The notes: a model not told the origin generated them from the letters alone. Positions 14,284-23,246 are shown, numbered from the stretch's first letter. The stretch is DNA of 24,627 nt from Flavobacterium psychrophilum (GCA_022729635.1 DZAU01000031.1:1-24627), one strand, 5' to 3'. Numbers and translations are program-made.

Positions 14284-15561
14284 CTAATACCCATATTTAT
14301 CTTTCCAACGATTTTTCAAAAATTCTCTGCTAGCATTTTCTCTGGAATTATTTCCTGGATTGTAAAGTAAAGTTTCAGAAATGGCATCGGGCAAATATTC
14401 TTGTTCCGCAAAATTATTGGCATACTCGTGTGAATATTTATACTCTTCGCCATAACCCAATTCCTTCATTAGTTTTGTTGGAGCATTGCGCAAATGTATT
14501 GGAACAGGCAAATCACCAGTTTGTTTGACCAATTGCTGCGCATTGGCAATTGCCATATATGAAGCGTTACTTTTAGGCGATGTTGCCAGATAAACCGCAC
14601 ATTGACTCAAAATAATTCTACTTTCGGGATAACCAATGGTGGCAACGGCCTGAAAAGTATTATTGGCCATTATAAACGCCGTTGGATTGGCATTTCCAAT
14701 ATCTTCACTGGATAAAATCAGCATTCTTCTGGCAATAAATTTCACGTCTTCACCGCCTTCAATCATTCTTGCGAGCCAATAAACGGCACCATTTGGATCA
14801 CTGCCACGAATGGATTTTATAAATGCCGAAACGATGTCATAATGTTGTTCTCCACTTTTGTCATATAAAACTGTGTTTTGCTGAACGAGTTCAAAAACTC
14901 GGTCATTCGTGATTTCAATATCTTCTTCATTAGAAGCGTTTACGACCAATTCAAAAATATTTAATAGTTTGCGTCCATCGCCACCAGAAAGGCGAATCAA
15001 AGCTTCGGTTTCGGTCAGTTTAATGTTTTTTGTTACCAAAAAAGCATCCGTTTTCAAGGCACGATGCAACAAAGTTTCTAAATCATCTTTGGTAAAAGCA
15101 TTCAAAATATACACTTGGCATCGCGATAATAAAGCAGGAATAACTTCAAAACTAGGATTTTCTGTCGTGGCACCAATGAGCGTTATCCATCCTTTTTCTA
15201 CAGCCGCCAATAAAGAATCCTGTTGTGATTTACTAAAACGGTGAATTTCGTCAATAAATAGAATTGGATTTTTAGCGGTAAAAAGTCCGCCACTTTGCTT
15301 GGCTTTTTCAATCACATCGCGAATGTCTTTCACACCCGAATTGATGGCACTCAAAATATAAAAAGGACGCTTTGATTCTTGGGCAATTATCTGTGCCAAA
15401 GTCGTTTTCCCGGTTCCTGGCGGTCCCCAAAAAATCAATGACGGAATAATTCCTTTTGAAATTTGCTGGGTCAGCGAGCCACTTGGCCCAACCAAATGGG
15501 ATTGACTAATGTAATCTTCCAGTTTTTGTGGGCGAATGCGTTCTGCCAATGGTGCTTCCAA
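14284..15561 (-). CDS. rarA: replication-associated recombination protein A (MgsA/RarA AAA+ ATPase)
   Basis: This 425-aa AAA+ ATPase has Walker [10 protein letters not shown] (about residues 46-54), Walker [12 protein letters not shown] (about 101-111), sensor-1-type [12 protein letters not shown], and arginine-finger segment LLSRCQVY. The C-terminal half carries the RarA tetramerisation part ([20 protein letters not shown]) and the conserved [21 protein letters not shown]. RarA acts at stalled replication forks with the clamp-loader/SSB machinery. It is full length, with start ATG 15561 giving the typical [19 protein letters not shown]-type heptamers lie directly upstream, and no convincing promoter could be chosen. 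Confidence 0.96.
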   Translation of the reverse strand: MEAPLAERIRPQKLEDYISQSHLVGPSGSLTQQISKGIIPSLIFWGPPGTGKTTLAQIIAQESKRPFYILSAINSGVKDIRDVIEKAKQSGGLFTAKNPILFIDEIHRFSKSQQDSLLAAVEKGWITLIGATTENPSFEVIPALLSRCQVYILNAFTKDDLETLLHRALKTDAFLVTKNIKLTETEALIRLSGGDGRKLLNIFELVVNASNEEDIEITNDRVFELVQQNTVLYDKSGEQHYDIVSAFIKSIRGSDPNGAVYWLARMIEGGEDVKFIARRMLILSSEDIGNANPTAFIMANNTFQAVATIGYPESRIILSQCAVYLATSPKSNASYMAIANAQQLVKQTGDLPVPIHLRNAPTKLMKELGYGEEYKYSHEYANNFAEQEYLPDAISETLLYNPGNNSRENASREFLKNRWKDKYGY

Positions 15562-15563
15562 GT

Positions 15564-15591
15564 TGCTTTAGATTTTAGATTTGATGAATCA
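15564..15591. repeat. short heptanucleotide array upstream of rarA
   Basis: The 7-base steps read TGCTTTA, GATTTTA, GATTTGA, TGAATCA, sharing the GATTTTA unit with the array inside purK. It begins 2 bases upstream of the rarA start codon. Confidence 0.5.
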
Positions 15592-15727
15592 CAAATTTAT
15601 GATATTACAACTACCAAATCTAAAGATATTATAATAAACTTATTCCGTTTATTTTCTATTTTCTATTCTCTTTTTACTAAATATGACAAAATAGCACTAT
15701 ATTAGTTTTGGATTCATTTTTGAACAA

Positions 15728-15764
15728 TCTAAAACCCGCCTGCCGGCAGGTCTAAACTCTAAAA
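15728..15764. repeat. heptamers flanking a GC-rich REP-like palindrome
   Basis: TCTAAAA (15728-15734) is followed by CCCGCCTGCCGGCAGG and then TCTAAAC, TCTAAAA. CCTGCCGGCAGG (15739-15750) is a perfect 12-bp palindrome and stands out in an A/T-rich spacer. The layout suggests a GC-rich palindrome sitting within a heptamer array, 7 bases before the rhomboid start. Confidence 0.65.
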
Positions 15765-15771
15765 TTTCTCA

Positions 15772-16542
15772 ATGAACGACAACCATTTCAAATATTCCAA
15801 TTCTGTAATTGCTCTCCCGCTTTTTTTTGTGTGGTTTTTGTGGTTTTTGTATTGGTTAGAGATAAAATTTGATTTTGACTTTAATGAAAATGGTATTTTC
15901 CCGAGAACATTTTCGGGTTTGCAGGGTATTGTTTTTAGTCCTTTTATCCATTCAGACATAAATCATTTGTATAACAATTCCATTCCGTTATTGATTTTGT
16001 TGGCTGCTTTGCGCTTTTTTTATTCCAAACAGTCTTTTGCGGTTATTGGTTATGGAATTTTACTTTCGGGATTAATAACTTGGGTAATTGGCAGAAATAG
16101 TTATCATATTGGTGCCAGCGGATTAATCTACGTCTTAGTCAGTTTTATTTTTTTCAAAGGAATTCAAACTAAATATTACAGATTAGTTGCCTTGTCATTG
16201 GCCGTTGTTGTGGTTTATGGAGGCATGGTTTGGTATGTTTTTCCAAAGGTGGATGATAAAATTTCTTGGGAAGGACATTTGGCAGGATTGATTGCAGGCT
16301 TCGTCCTTTCGATAATTTACAAGACGCCAGAATTTAAGAAGATAATCAAATACGATTGGGAACATCCGGATTTTAACCCAATGGATGATAAGTTTATGCA
16401 ACGTTTTGATGAAAACGGAAACTTTGTAAATATCCCGATAGTTGAACTTGACGACGAATTTCCTCCCTATTTTTCTTCAAGTTCCCCAGTAGATTACACT
16501 ATCGTTGAAAACGAAAAAAATGAATCAAAACCGGAATCTTAA
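15772..16542 (+). CDS. rhomboid-family intramembrane serine protease
   Basis: This 256-aa membrane protein has about six hydrophobic helices. The catalytic serine is in GASG (Ser116), the paired histidine in SWEGHLAGLIAGF (about His169), and HLYNN after the first membrane helix fits the rhomboid HxxxN-type stabilising residues. Rhomboids cleave substrate proteins within or near membrane helices; the substrate here is unknown. A hydrophilic C-terminal tail of about 65 residues rich in Asp/Glu and Pro follows the last helix. It is transcribed alone, convergent with rlmB across a 57-base spacer that has no clear terminator. Confidence 0.9.
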   Translation: MNDNHFKYSNSVIALPLFFVWFLWFLYWLEIKFDFDFNENGIFPRTFSGLQGIVFSPFIHSDINHLYNNSIPLLILLAALRFFYSKQSFAVIGYGILLSGLITWVIGRNSYHIGASGLIYVLVSFIFFKGIQTKYYRLVALSLAVVVVYGGMVWYVFPKVDDKISWEGHLAGLIAGFVLSIIYKTPEFKKIIKYDWEHPDFNPMDDKFMQRFDENGNFVNIPIVELDDEFPPYFSSSSPVDYTIVENEKNESKPES

Positions 16543-16599
16543 TTCATTTTTTTATTCTAAATCTGAAATAAAAAATCGTTAATCTTCATTCAGAAATCT

Positions 16600-17334
16600 T
16601 TAACTTCTCTGTCTTACCGCTTCATATAAAAAAGCACCGCAAGCTACCGATACATTTAGGGAACCTATCGTTCCGAACATTGGAAGTTTGGCTTTTTCAT
16701 CCACAATTTTAAGCACCGAAGGATTAATTCCCCTATCTTCTGAACCCATAATGATGGCAACAGCTTCGTTTAGCGAAATGTCATAAATAGTTTGTTCAGT
16801 TTTTTCAGTGGCTGCAACGGTTTTTATGCCAGAACCTTGCAGGTAAAAAATAGCATCTTTGATGTGTTCTACTTTGCAAATAGGCACATTAAACACTGCA
16901 CCAGCCGAAGTTTTTACGGTATCGCCATTTACCGGAGCCGAACCTGCTTTTTGGACTATAATTCCATTAACAGCTGTACATTCGGCAGTTCTAATGATGG
17001 CACCAAAATTACGAGCATCGGATATTTGATCCAGAATCAGAAACAAAGGCACTTTTCCTGATTCAACAGTAGCTTCAACTAAATGCTCCAAGTCTATAAA
17101 ACCGATTGGTGAAATAGAGGCTACTGCGCCTTGATGATTATTGGGTGTTAATCGATTCAGTTTTTCTACAGGAACATAAGAGAAATTTATATTGGCACGT
17201 TTCATCACTTTCATCAAATCTTTCATCAAATCGCCGGAAATTTCCTTTTGAATGAAAACTTTATCGACTTCCTTGCCTGCTTGGATTGCCTCAATTATGG
17301 CTCTTATCCCGAATATTAGATGTTCTTTTTCCAT
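16600..17334 (-). CDS. rlmB: 23S rRNA 2'-O-methyltransferase RlmB (TrmH/SpoU family)
   Basis: This 244-aa protein has the N-terminal RNA-binding substrate domain (IFGIRAIIEAIQAGKEVDKV) and the SPOUT knot with its three motifs: NFGAIIRTAECTAVNG, IIMGSEDRGI and LNVSVACGAFLYEAVRQ. RlmB methylates the ribose of G2251 (E. coli numbering) in 23S rRNA using S-adenosylmethionine. Length and motifs are complete. The start is ATG 17334. A TATCTTTA sequence lies only 4 bases upstream, too close to call as its promoter with confidence. A transposase remnant lies further upstream. Confidence 0.93.
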   Translation of the reverse strand: MEKEHLIFGIRAIIEAIQAGKEVDKVFIQKEISGDLMKDLMKVMKRANINFSYVPVEKLNRLTPNNHQGAVASISPIGFIDLEHLVEATVESGKVPLFLILDQISDARNFGAIIRTAECTAVNGIIVQKAGSAPVNGDTVKTSAGAVFNVPICKVEHIKDAIFYLQGSGIKTVAATEKTEQTIYDISLNEAVAIIMGSEDRGINPSVLKIVDEKAKLPMFGTIGSLNVSVACGAFLYEAVRQRS

Positions 17335-17547
17335 GGTGTAAAGATAGTTTTTTTGTTTTAGGTTTAGGGTAGGCTAAAGTGAAAATCTTTGGGTGTAATT
17401 GTAGGGGTTAAACGATAATTTACATCTTGATTTTGATTTTTTATATAATCTAAAGAGTTCTGGAAAAATGCTGCCGATTTCTCGGTATTATATAAAAATA
17501 GTACAATAGAATTGGACTATATTGAATATACAATCGGTATCTTATTT
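17335..17547. other. gene-free spacer, mostly uninformative
   Basis: This A/T-rich stretch between rlmB and the recognisable transposase remnant has no open frame of note, no tRNA-like fold that I can see, and no GC-rich hairpin. A short piece near 17487-17515 reads LYKNSTIELDYIE and may be decayed transposase sequence from the Y..RW.IE region, but this is uncertain. Confidence 0.5.
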
Positions 17548-17788
17548 GCAGATGCACATGTAACAGATTTAGAAAGATTAGAAAAGCTATTCTCACTAAC
17601 AATGATTGCATTTGTATGTACTATAAAATTGGGGACTTTCAGTATGAAAACATTCAAAAAACAGAAATAAAAAACATAGAAAAAGATCAGTAAGTGTTTT
17701 CAACTATGGGCTAGATTACTTATCAAAATTTCTTTTGACAGGTTTTAAATCACTAGAATATACTGTTCGCTTTTTGTAATGTGCTTAA
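17548..17788 (+). pseudogene. 3' remnant of an IS4-like DDE transposase
   Basis: Three frames together reconstruct the C-terminus of an IS4-type transposase common in Bacteroidota: ADAHVTDLERLEKLFSLTMI then AFV (17548-17616), YKIGDFQYENIQKTEIKNIE (17622 on), and SVSVFNYGLDYLSKFLLTGF then KSLEYTVRFL (17687-17776). Frame changes occur near 17617 (a lost base in the expected FVW-YK junction) and near 17684, and a TAA interrupts the expected FLSC-type ending at 17777-17779. No 5' half, catalytic motif or terminal inverted repeat remains. It marks an old insertion next to the GSCFA/DUF4230 genes. Confidence 0.72.
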
Positions 17789-17795
17789 GAACGTC

Positions 17796-18461
17796 TTAAT
17801 TTTTTAATTTTTGTTGAAATACACTTGTGTTATTCACTACTTCGCCATCATATTTCAACTTCCAACCCATAGTATTGGTCACTATCAAAATTTTAGATAA
17901 TTCGCTTATCAATCTGTTTTTAGCATTGGATTTCAAGGAAGATTTTTCGATTTTCTTGGCTAGATTTGCCTTTACAATTTTATTTATTTTGTTATAATCG
18001 TCGCCGGTAAATTCATTAAATGTTGATGATTCGGTGTCGTAATATTTAATATCCGGACTTATTTTTATTTCTTCTTTGGGGATATTGGTTATCGTAACTG
18101 TTTGATTTTTTGCGTCAATATCATATTTTACTTTACTCAAATCGAAACTTACCGCTACTTCGGCATTAATGACAACCAACGCTTTTTTATCAAAAGTTAA
18201 ACCCGGAATATAGGTCTCTTTCTTGTCTTTATATGTCATTACTTGCGAAAAATGTCCTTCGGTAACCACTAATTTACCCACGTTTTTGATTTGCTCTTGA
18301 ATTAAAGCCGTGTCGTATTCCACCGTAGAGGTTTCGCTTTTGGTAGTGAAAAATTTGTATCCAAAGAAAAACACTAGAGTTATAAGAATTAGCATTACCC
18401 ATTTTCTGATTTCTTCTATTTTTCCAAAGAGACTTGGATTTGTCGGAATATATTTTGCCAT
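17796..18461 (-). CDS. DUF4230-family membrane-anchored protein
   Basis: This 221-aa protein has one N-terminal membrane segment (VMLILITLVFFFGYKFF, about residues 22-38) and a globular part exposed outside the membrane, with LVVTEGHFSQVMTYKDKKET and TITNIPKEEIKISPDIKYYD. This is the pattern of DUF4230 proteins, for which no biochemical function is established. Its start is 1 base from the stop of the GSCFA gene, so the two are co-transcribed. It is the last gene of the run, and its stop lies just beyond a transposase remnant on the opposite strand. Confidence 0.82.
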   Translation of the reverse strand: MAKYIPTNPSLFGKIEEIRKWVMLILITLVFFFGYKFFTTKSETSTVEYDTALIQEQIKNVGKLVVTEGHFSQVMTYKDKKETYIPGLTFDKKALVVINAEVAVSFDLSKVKYDIDAKNQTVTITNIPKEEIKISPDIKYYDTESSTFNEFTGDDYNKINKIVKANLAKKIEKSSLKSNAKNRLISELSKILIVTNTMGWKLKYDGEVVNNTSVFQQKLKN

Positions 18462-18462
18462 T

Positions 18463-19428
18463 TTAAAATTTTATACTTGGGAATTTCAATGCTAAAGTAT
18501 TGATTTTTTGATTCAAATTACCAAGAAATTTTTTGTGTTCTTCTGAATTTGGATTAAAAGGTCGGTGAGCCAATCCTTTTTGAATCGTCTCGACCTCATC
18601 CATAATCGAATGACTTTCTTGAGAAATAGTGGATTCAGAAAATCGCTGCCAGATATAATCTATCGCCACTTGGCTTGGATGCAGCATATCTTCGGCATAA
18701 AAACGATAGTCCCGAAGTTCGTCCATCATAATTTCGTAGGAAGGGAAAAGCCCCCTAACCCCCGAAGGGGGAACTCTCATTGGAATATTCAAAATTTGAT
18801 GAATTGCAGTAATTAAGTTTGATTTACTTACTTGATTTTCTACAAAACCGTCTTTGAGGTGTCGCACCGGCGAAACTGTGAATATGAAATTCACTTTTGG
18901 ATTTATTTTTTGGATTAAATCCAAAGTATTTTGAATCGATTTTTCGATAGTTTCAACTGATAAAATTTCTTTTTTAAATTGCTTTTGAGGCACTTTATGA
19001 CAATTCGCCACAATGTTGTTGGTTTTTAAACTTCTATAAACCCACGAAGTTCCATAAGTGATGATGATGTGAGTTGCTTCCTGCAATTGCTGCTTTGTAG
19101 ATTGAAGCAATTGATTTAAATTATTCAAAAAATCTTCTTTATTAACATTGCTCAAATCGGAATGCACGTCAAAACAATGCCAGCGTTCGTTGAGAAAGAA
19201 GATGTCTTTTTCTGTAAACAATTCTAAGTTTATGGATTTAGAAATAATTTTTTCGATAGAAATGGGATTAAAAATTATCCCAAAAGGATTTGTTGTGTTC
19301 TGAAATTTATAAAAGTTGAATTTATCGCCGATATTTTCAGCAAAACAAGAGCCTAAAGACACAATTTTAGAATTGTAATCTATTGGAGCATTACTTTTTG
19401 GAATGGATATTTGGGTTCTGAATTGCAT
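18463..19428 (-). CDS. GSCFA-domain protein
   Basis: This 321-aa protein shows the defining motif SLGSCFAENIG near the N-terminus, TYGTSWVYRS in the middle, FTVSPVRHLKDGF, and YRFYAEDMLHPSQVAIDYIW. It belongs to the SGNH-like GSCFA family, a putative hydrolase or esterase family found mainly in Bacteroidota and Proteobacteria. No substrate is known. Residues 220-227 (PPSGVRGL) are encoded by a 26-bp repeat identical to one in mpl and interrupt the expected join between RVx and FPSYEIMMDELRDYRFY. The ATG overlaps the stop of the nucleotidyltransferase gene (TAATG), indicating coupled translation. Confidence 0.9.
   Translation of the reverse strand: MQFRTQISIPKSNAPIDYNSKIVSLGSCFAENIGDKFNFYKFQNTTNPFGIIFNPISIEKIISKSINLELFTEKDIFFLNERWHCFDVHSDLSNVNKEDFLNNLNQLLQSTKQQLQEATHIIITYGTSWVYRSLKTNNIVANCHKVPQKQFKKEILSVETIEKSIQNTLDLIQKINPKVNFIFTVSPVRHLKDGFVENQVSKSNLITAIHQILNIPMRVPPSGVRGLFPSYEIMMDELRDYRFYAEDMLHPSQVAIDYIWQRFSESTISQESHSIMDEVETIQKGLAHRPFNPNSEEHKKFLGNLNQKINTLALKFPSIKF
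18748..18773 (-). repeat. 26-bp GC-rich repeat, coding copy in the GSCFA gene
   Basis: On the minus strand this starts TTCCCCCTTCGGGGGTTAGG and continues GGGCTT, identical to 9371-9396 in mpl. It is read in the same frame, giving PPSGVRGL. Only one arm is present here; no second arm is seen nearby. Confidence 0.92.
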
Positions 19429-20048
19429 TATAAAACATCTAATCCAGAAATACTGATTTCAGTTAAAAACTCCTGAACTTGGGTTTCAGTGGGTGGATTT
19501 GGGGTTAAAAAAGTAACTTCTTCATCGTAATTTATTCCTTTGAAATAGCCGAGTTGAGCAATAAATTGTTTTTCAATAAATTGATCTTTAAAAATTAATG
19601 CAGCTTTTGCGGAAATTTCTTGAACAGAATAATGAAATTTTATGATAAAATATAAATCAACATAATCTTTATATTTTGCACGTCTGCCAAGAGCAAATGC
19701 TTTCATTGCAGCAAGTGTCAATAAATCGGGCATTTTGACAATACCTTTTAATTCAGAGCTAACTGGGACTTTATAAGGAAATGAAAAAAAAGTAATTTTC
19801 ACTCCTTTGGCTAACATATTCAACTGATTATAATCGGCAAACGAAACCTTATAATCAATATTTTTAAGTTTAGAAAAAACATCTTTCTTCCGAATATCTT
19901 TTTCTTTAAATAAATCAAAATCAATAGATTCACGATGGCCAATATGCAAAGCTATCGCAGTTCCTCCAACTAAATAATATTCTCTTTTGAATTGAGATAA
20001 TACTGGAAGAAGTTCTAATTGTTCTTTATTTAGAATTTCAAGATGCAT
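19428..20048 (-). CDS. AbiEii/AbiGii-type nucleotidyltransferase (toxin-like)
   Basis: This 206-aa protein has the nucleotidyltransferase signature YYLVGGTAIALHIGHRESID with the paired acidic residues IDFDLF (about residues 26-51). A later segment AAMKAFALGRRAKYKDYVDL is typical of the AbiEii/MNT-like family, in which the enzymes act as type IV-like toxins that transfer nucleotides to targets. It overlaps the upstream 87-aa gene by 11 bases, and its TAA overlaps the GSCFA ATG. The pair may be a toxin-antitoxin or phage-defence module, but single NTases can also have other roles. No frame damage is seen. Confidence 0.85.
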   Translation of the reverse strand: MHLEILNKEQLELLPVLSQFKREYYLVGGTAIALHIGHRESIDFDLFKEKDIRKKDVFSKLKNIDYKVSFADYNQLNMLAKGVKITFFSFPYKVPVSSELKGIVKMPDLLTLAAMKAFALGRRAKYKDYVDLYFIIKFHYSVQEISAKAALIFKDQFIEKQFIAQLGYFKGINYDEEVTFLTPNPPTETQVQEFLTEISISGLDVL

Positions 20049-20301
20049 ATTTGTGTGTAATTCTACCCATTAAATCTAACATTTCAGGAATATAATTTCC
20101 AATTTTCCTGTCGGTAATACCGTCGTAAACTCGTTTTAATTCCTGAAAACCAATAATTTTAATTAATTCTTTGACATCTTCCCAAGTGCCATAATTAAAG
20201 ATAAATTCTACCAAAACATCATTGCTGATTTTTGGGATTGCCTCTTTCTTAATGTACCAAAAAAGATGTGCGTTTTTAGTTATGAATTCTTCTCGTCTCA
20301 T
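20038..20301 (-). CDS. 87-aa partner of the AbiEii-type nucleotidyltransferase (putative antitoxin)
   Basis: I chose ATG 20301 (MRREEFITKNAHLFWYIKKE); a TTG at 20325 would add 8 residues but lies within the alaS terminator. The protein is mostly helical, with LVEFIFNYGTWEDVKELIKI and FQELKRVYDGITDRKIGNYI. This resembles small proteins (DUF6922-like, as I recall) encoded directly before AbiEii-type nucleotidyltransferases in Bacteroidota. The 11-base overlap with the nucleotidyltransferase gene supports a paired function. No DNA-binding motif is obvious, and the antitoxin role is an inference from position. Confidence 0.65.
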   Translation of the reverse strand: MRREEFITKNAHLFWYIKKEAIPKISNDVLVEFIFNYGTWEDVKELIKIIGFQELKRVYDGITDRKIGNYIPEMLDLMGRITHKYAS

Positions 20302-20316
20302 TTTTATTTTGCTTAA

Positions 20317-20351
20317 AAACCTCAAAGGATTTTTTCAAACCTCTGAGGTTT
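20317..20351 (-). terminator. rho-independent terminator after alaS
   Basis: On the minus strand AAACCTCAGAGG pairs with CCTTTGAGGTTT (12 bp, one mismatch) across an 11-base loop, followed by TT. It lies just after the alaS stop and 16 bases before the start of the 87-aa gene. Confidence 0.75.
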
Positions 20352-20372
20352 AGAAATATAAATATACAACTT

Positions 20373-23003
20373 TTATTTCACAAACTCTATTGCTTTTACC
20401 AAAGCTTCCTGTATTCCAGCCAAATTTTTCCCACCGGCTGTGGCGAAAAACGGTTGCCCGCCACCACCACCTTGAATGTATTTCCCCAATTCACGAACCA
20501 CTTGACCTGCATTCAGGTTTTTTTCGGCAACTAATTCTTTCGAAATATAACAGCTCAACATTGGTTTTTCATTTTCGGCTGTAGCAAGAACCAAGAAGAT
20601 ATTTTTCCCTAAAGTTCCCAATTCATAAGCCAAATCTTTTGCGCCTTCTGGACTCAAATCAACTTGTTTGGCAAGGAATAAAACTCCATTTATTTCTTTC
20701 AATTCTTGAGCTAATTCTCCTTTCAAATTTTTGGCTTTATCTTTCAATAAAACCTCCAACTGTTTTTTAAGTTTTAGATTTTCATTTTGCAAAGAATAGA
20801 CGGCTTTCATCACATCTTGCGGGTTTTTCAGTGCATTTTTAACCTCGGTCAAAGTGTTTTCCTGCTCTTCAAAGTAATCTTTTACCGCATCGTTGGTAAT
20901 CGCTTCAATACGACGAATTCCGGCTGCCACTGCACCTTCAGACACAATTTTAAAACGCCAAATCTCGGCCGTATTTTTCACATGAATTCCTCCACAAAGT
21001 TCCATACTTTTACCAAACTTTATGGCGCGAACGGTGTCTCCATATTTTTCGCCAAATAATGCCATTGCTCCTTCTTCAACCGCTTCCTGAAACGGAATAT
21101 TTCTTCTTTCTATCAATGGCAATTGCTCCTGAATTCGGGCATTTACAAAGTTTTCCACTTCTTGAATTTCGCTATCGGTCATTTTAGCAAAATGCGAAAA
21201 ATCAAATCGCAAATGACTATGATTTACCAAAGACCCTTTTTGTTCCACATGTTTTCCCAAGATACTTCTCAAAGCTTGATGCATTAAATGTGTGGCAGAA
21301 TGATTTGCCGCAGCTTTTCTTCGGCGGTCTGGGGCAACAATTACTTTAAAAATTTCGGTGAGGTTCGTGGGCAATTCTTTTGTAAAATGAATAATCTGAT
21401 TGTTTTCTTTTTTGGTATCAATAATATAAATTACATCACCATTTGCTTCTTCAATTCCTCCTGTATCTCCAACTTGCCCTCCGCCTTCCGGATAAAAAGG
21501 GGTCATATTGAAAACCAATTGGTAAATTTCTCCGTCTTTTACACTTTCCACTTTTCTATAACGAGTGATTTTTACTCTCGCTTCAGTATAATCATAACCT
21601 ATGAATTCCTGCTCTTCATCATCAACTAATATCTGCCAATCTCCAGCCTTCACCTTAGAAGCTGCACGGGAACGTTCTTTTTGTTTTTGTAATTCTATTT
21701 CGAAAGTCGTTTCGTCTAAATGCAATCCTTTTTCCGAAAGAATTAAAGCGGTTAAGTCGATTGGAAACCCATAAGTATCAAATAATTCGAACGCTTTTTT
21801 CCCTGAAATAGTAGTCTCTTTTGAATTAGAAATGATGTTATCCAATAAAACTAAGCCTTGATCTAATGTTCTTAAAAAAGAAGTTTCTTCTTCTCGAATC
21901 ACATTAGCGCAAAGTGTTTTTTGTGATTTTATTTCTGGGAAAGAATCTCCCATTTGATTACTCAAAGTCTCAACCAATTTAAAAATAAAAGGTTCTTTGG
22001 TATTCAAAAAGGTGAAACCGTAACGGATAGCACGACGCAAAATCCTTCGAATTACATAACCTGCGCCGGTATTTGAAGGCAATTGACCATCGGCAATGGA
22101 GAAAGCCACGGCACGAACGTGATCTGCAATAACCCGAATCGCAATATTTACTTTATCTTCTTCTTCGTTTGAAGCTTTTATGGTGTATTTTGCTCCAGTA
22201 ATTAATTCGACTTCTCTGATAAGTGGTGTGAAAACATCGGTATCATAATTAGATTGAACTCCTTGCAAAACCATACAAAGTCTTTCGAATCCCATTCCGG
22301 TATCGACGTGTTGCGCCGGCAATTTTTCGAGCGAACCATCAGCTTTACGGTTGAATTCCATAAATACGTTGTTCCAAATTTCCACCACGTGAGGATGGTC
22401 ATTGTTTACCAAAGATTTCCCTGAAACCAAAGATTTTTCTTCGGCGGAACGGATATCAACATGTATTTCGGAACACGGCCCACACGGGCCTTGGTCTCCC
22501 ATTTCCCAGAAATTATCTTTTTTGTTGCCAAAAATAATTCGGTCTTCAGCAATTAATGTTTTCCAAATATCGAATGCTTCCTGATCGAATGGAACGTTTT
22601 CTGCCGGGTTTCCTTCAAAAACTGAAACGTAAAGAATATCTTTTGGGATTTTATAGACTTCGGTCAATAATTCCCAAGCCCAAGTGATGGCTTCTTTTTT
22701 GAAATAATCGCCAAAAGACCAGTTGCCCAACATTTCGAACATCGTGTGGTGATAGGTATCAATTCCCACTTCTTCTAAATCGTTGTGTTTCCCCGAAACC
22801 CGAAGGCATTTTTGGGTGTCGGCGATTCTTTTGCTTTTTGGAGTTCCGTTGCCAAGAAAACAGTCCTTAAACTGCGCCATTCCTGAGTTGTTGAACATCA
22901 GGGTTGGATCATCTTTTAGAACTATTGGAGCTGAGGGAACAATTAAATGTCCTTTGCTTTCGAAAAAATCTAGGAATTGCTGGCGAATTTCTTTTGATGT
23001 CAT
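20373..23003 (-). CDS. alaS: alanyl-tRNA synthetase
   Basis: This 876-aa class II synthetase charges tRNA-Ala with alanine in the cytoplasm. The catalytic domain starts [20 protein letters not shown] and carries [20 protein letters not shown], the Ala-site [13 protein letters not shown] and [17 protein letters not shown]. The editing domain has the zinc motif [13 protein letters not shown] and [12 protein letters not shown]. The C-terminal part has a coiled-coil-like stretch and the glycine-rich [20 protein letters not shown] of the C-Ala domain. Length is normal and all domains are complete. A terminator follows. Degenerate octamers and repeat copy 3 lie upstream, so its promoter is hard to place. 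Confidence 0.98.
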   Translation of the reverse strand: MTSKEIRQQFLDFFESKGHLIVPSAPIVLKDDPTLMFNNSGMAQFKDCFLGNGTPKSKRIADTQKCLRVSGKHNDLEEVGIDTYHHTMFEMLGNWSFGDYFKKEAITWAWELLTEVYKIPKDILYVSVFEGNPAENVPFDQEAFDIWKTLIAEDRIIFGNKKDNFWEMGDQGPCGPCSEIHVDIRSAEEKSLVSGKSLVNNDHPHVVEIWNNVFMEFNRKADGSLEKLPAQHVDTGMGFERLCMVLQGVQSNYDTDVFTPLIREVELITGAKYTIKASNEEEDKVNIAIRVIADHVRAVAFSIADGQLPSNTGAGYVIRRILRRAIRYGFTFLNTKEPFIFKLVETLSNQMGDSFPEIKSQKTLCANVIREEETSFLRTLDQGLVLLDNIISNSKETTISGKKAFELFDTYGFPIDLTALILSEKGLHLDETTFEIELQKQKERSRAASKVKAGDWQILVDDEEQEFIGYDYTEARVKITRYRKVESVKDGEIYQLVFNMTPFYPEGGGQVGDTGGIEEANGDVIYIIDTKKENNQIIHFTKELPTNLTEIFKVIVAPDRRRKAAANHSATHLMHQALRSILGKHVEQKGSLVNHSHLRFDFSHFAKMTDSEIQEVENFVNARIQEQLPLIERRNIPFQEAVEEGAMALFGEKYGDTVRAIKFGKSMELCGGIHVKNTAEIWRFKIVSEGAVAAGIRRIEAITNDAVKDYFEEQENTLTEVKNALKNPQDVMKAVYSLQNENLKLKKQLEVLLKDKAKNLKGELAQELKEINGVLFLAKQVDLSPEGAKDLAYELGTLGKNIFLVLATAENEKPMLSCYISKELVAEKNLNAGQVVRELGKYIQGGGGGQPFFATAGGKNLAGIQEALVKAIEFVK

Positions 23004-23019
23004 TTTATTGTTTATTTGC

Positions 23020-23043
23020 CACTAAGGCTCTAAGGCACAAAGT
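23020..23043. repeat. degenerate octamer array upstream of alaS
   Basis: Three 8-base units CACTAAGG, CTCTAAGG, CACAAAGT lie in tandem 17 bases upstream of the alaS start. Similar CTTTGTGCCTTAGTG-type strings are, as I recall, frequent in flavobacterial spacers. Confidence 0.55.
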
Positions 23044-23069
23044 TTTTTTTAATTATCTTGCTATTTTTT

Positions 23070-23176
23070 GCCCCAGATAGCAGTGGAAATCCTGTAACTG
23101 CAAGCAATTAGGCAAACTTTGATGAGATTGCTTCGTTCCTCACAATGACAAATCCCAACGAATAGCTGGAAAAGGC
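23070..23176 (+). repeat. dispersed element, copy 3, with a different centre
   Basis: It begins GCCCCAGATAGCAGTGGAAA and ends AACGAATAGCTGGAAAAGGC, matching both ends of copy 1 (2036-2178). The centre differs and is shorter (107 bp overall), with GAGATTGCTTCGTTCCTCAC then AATGAC at 23124-23150, which resembles another widespread bacterial repeat. Confidence 0.7.
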
Positions 23177-23246
23177 ACATTATTTTATTTATTATTGAAA
23201 AAAGGGTGTAACAAATGAAACATTTATTAAATTTGTTCGACTAACC

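Noticed and set aside
20302..20325. Longer start (TTG 20325) for the 87-aa partner gene
   Set aside because: It would start inside the alaS terminator and add a non-typical MRFLSKIK; ATG 20301 gives a better start.
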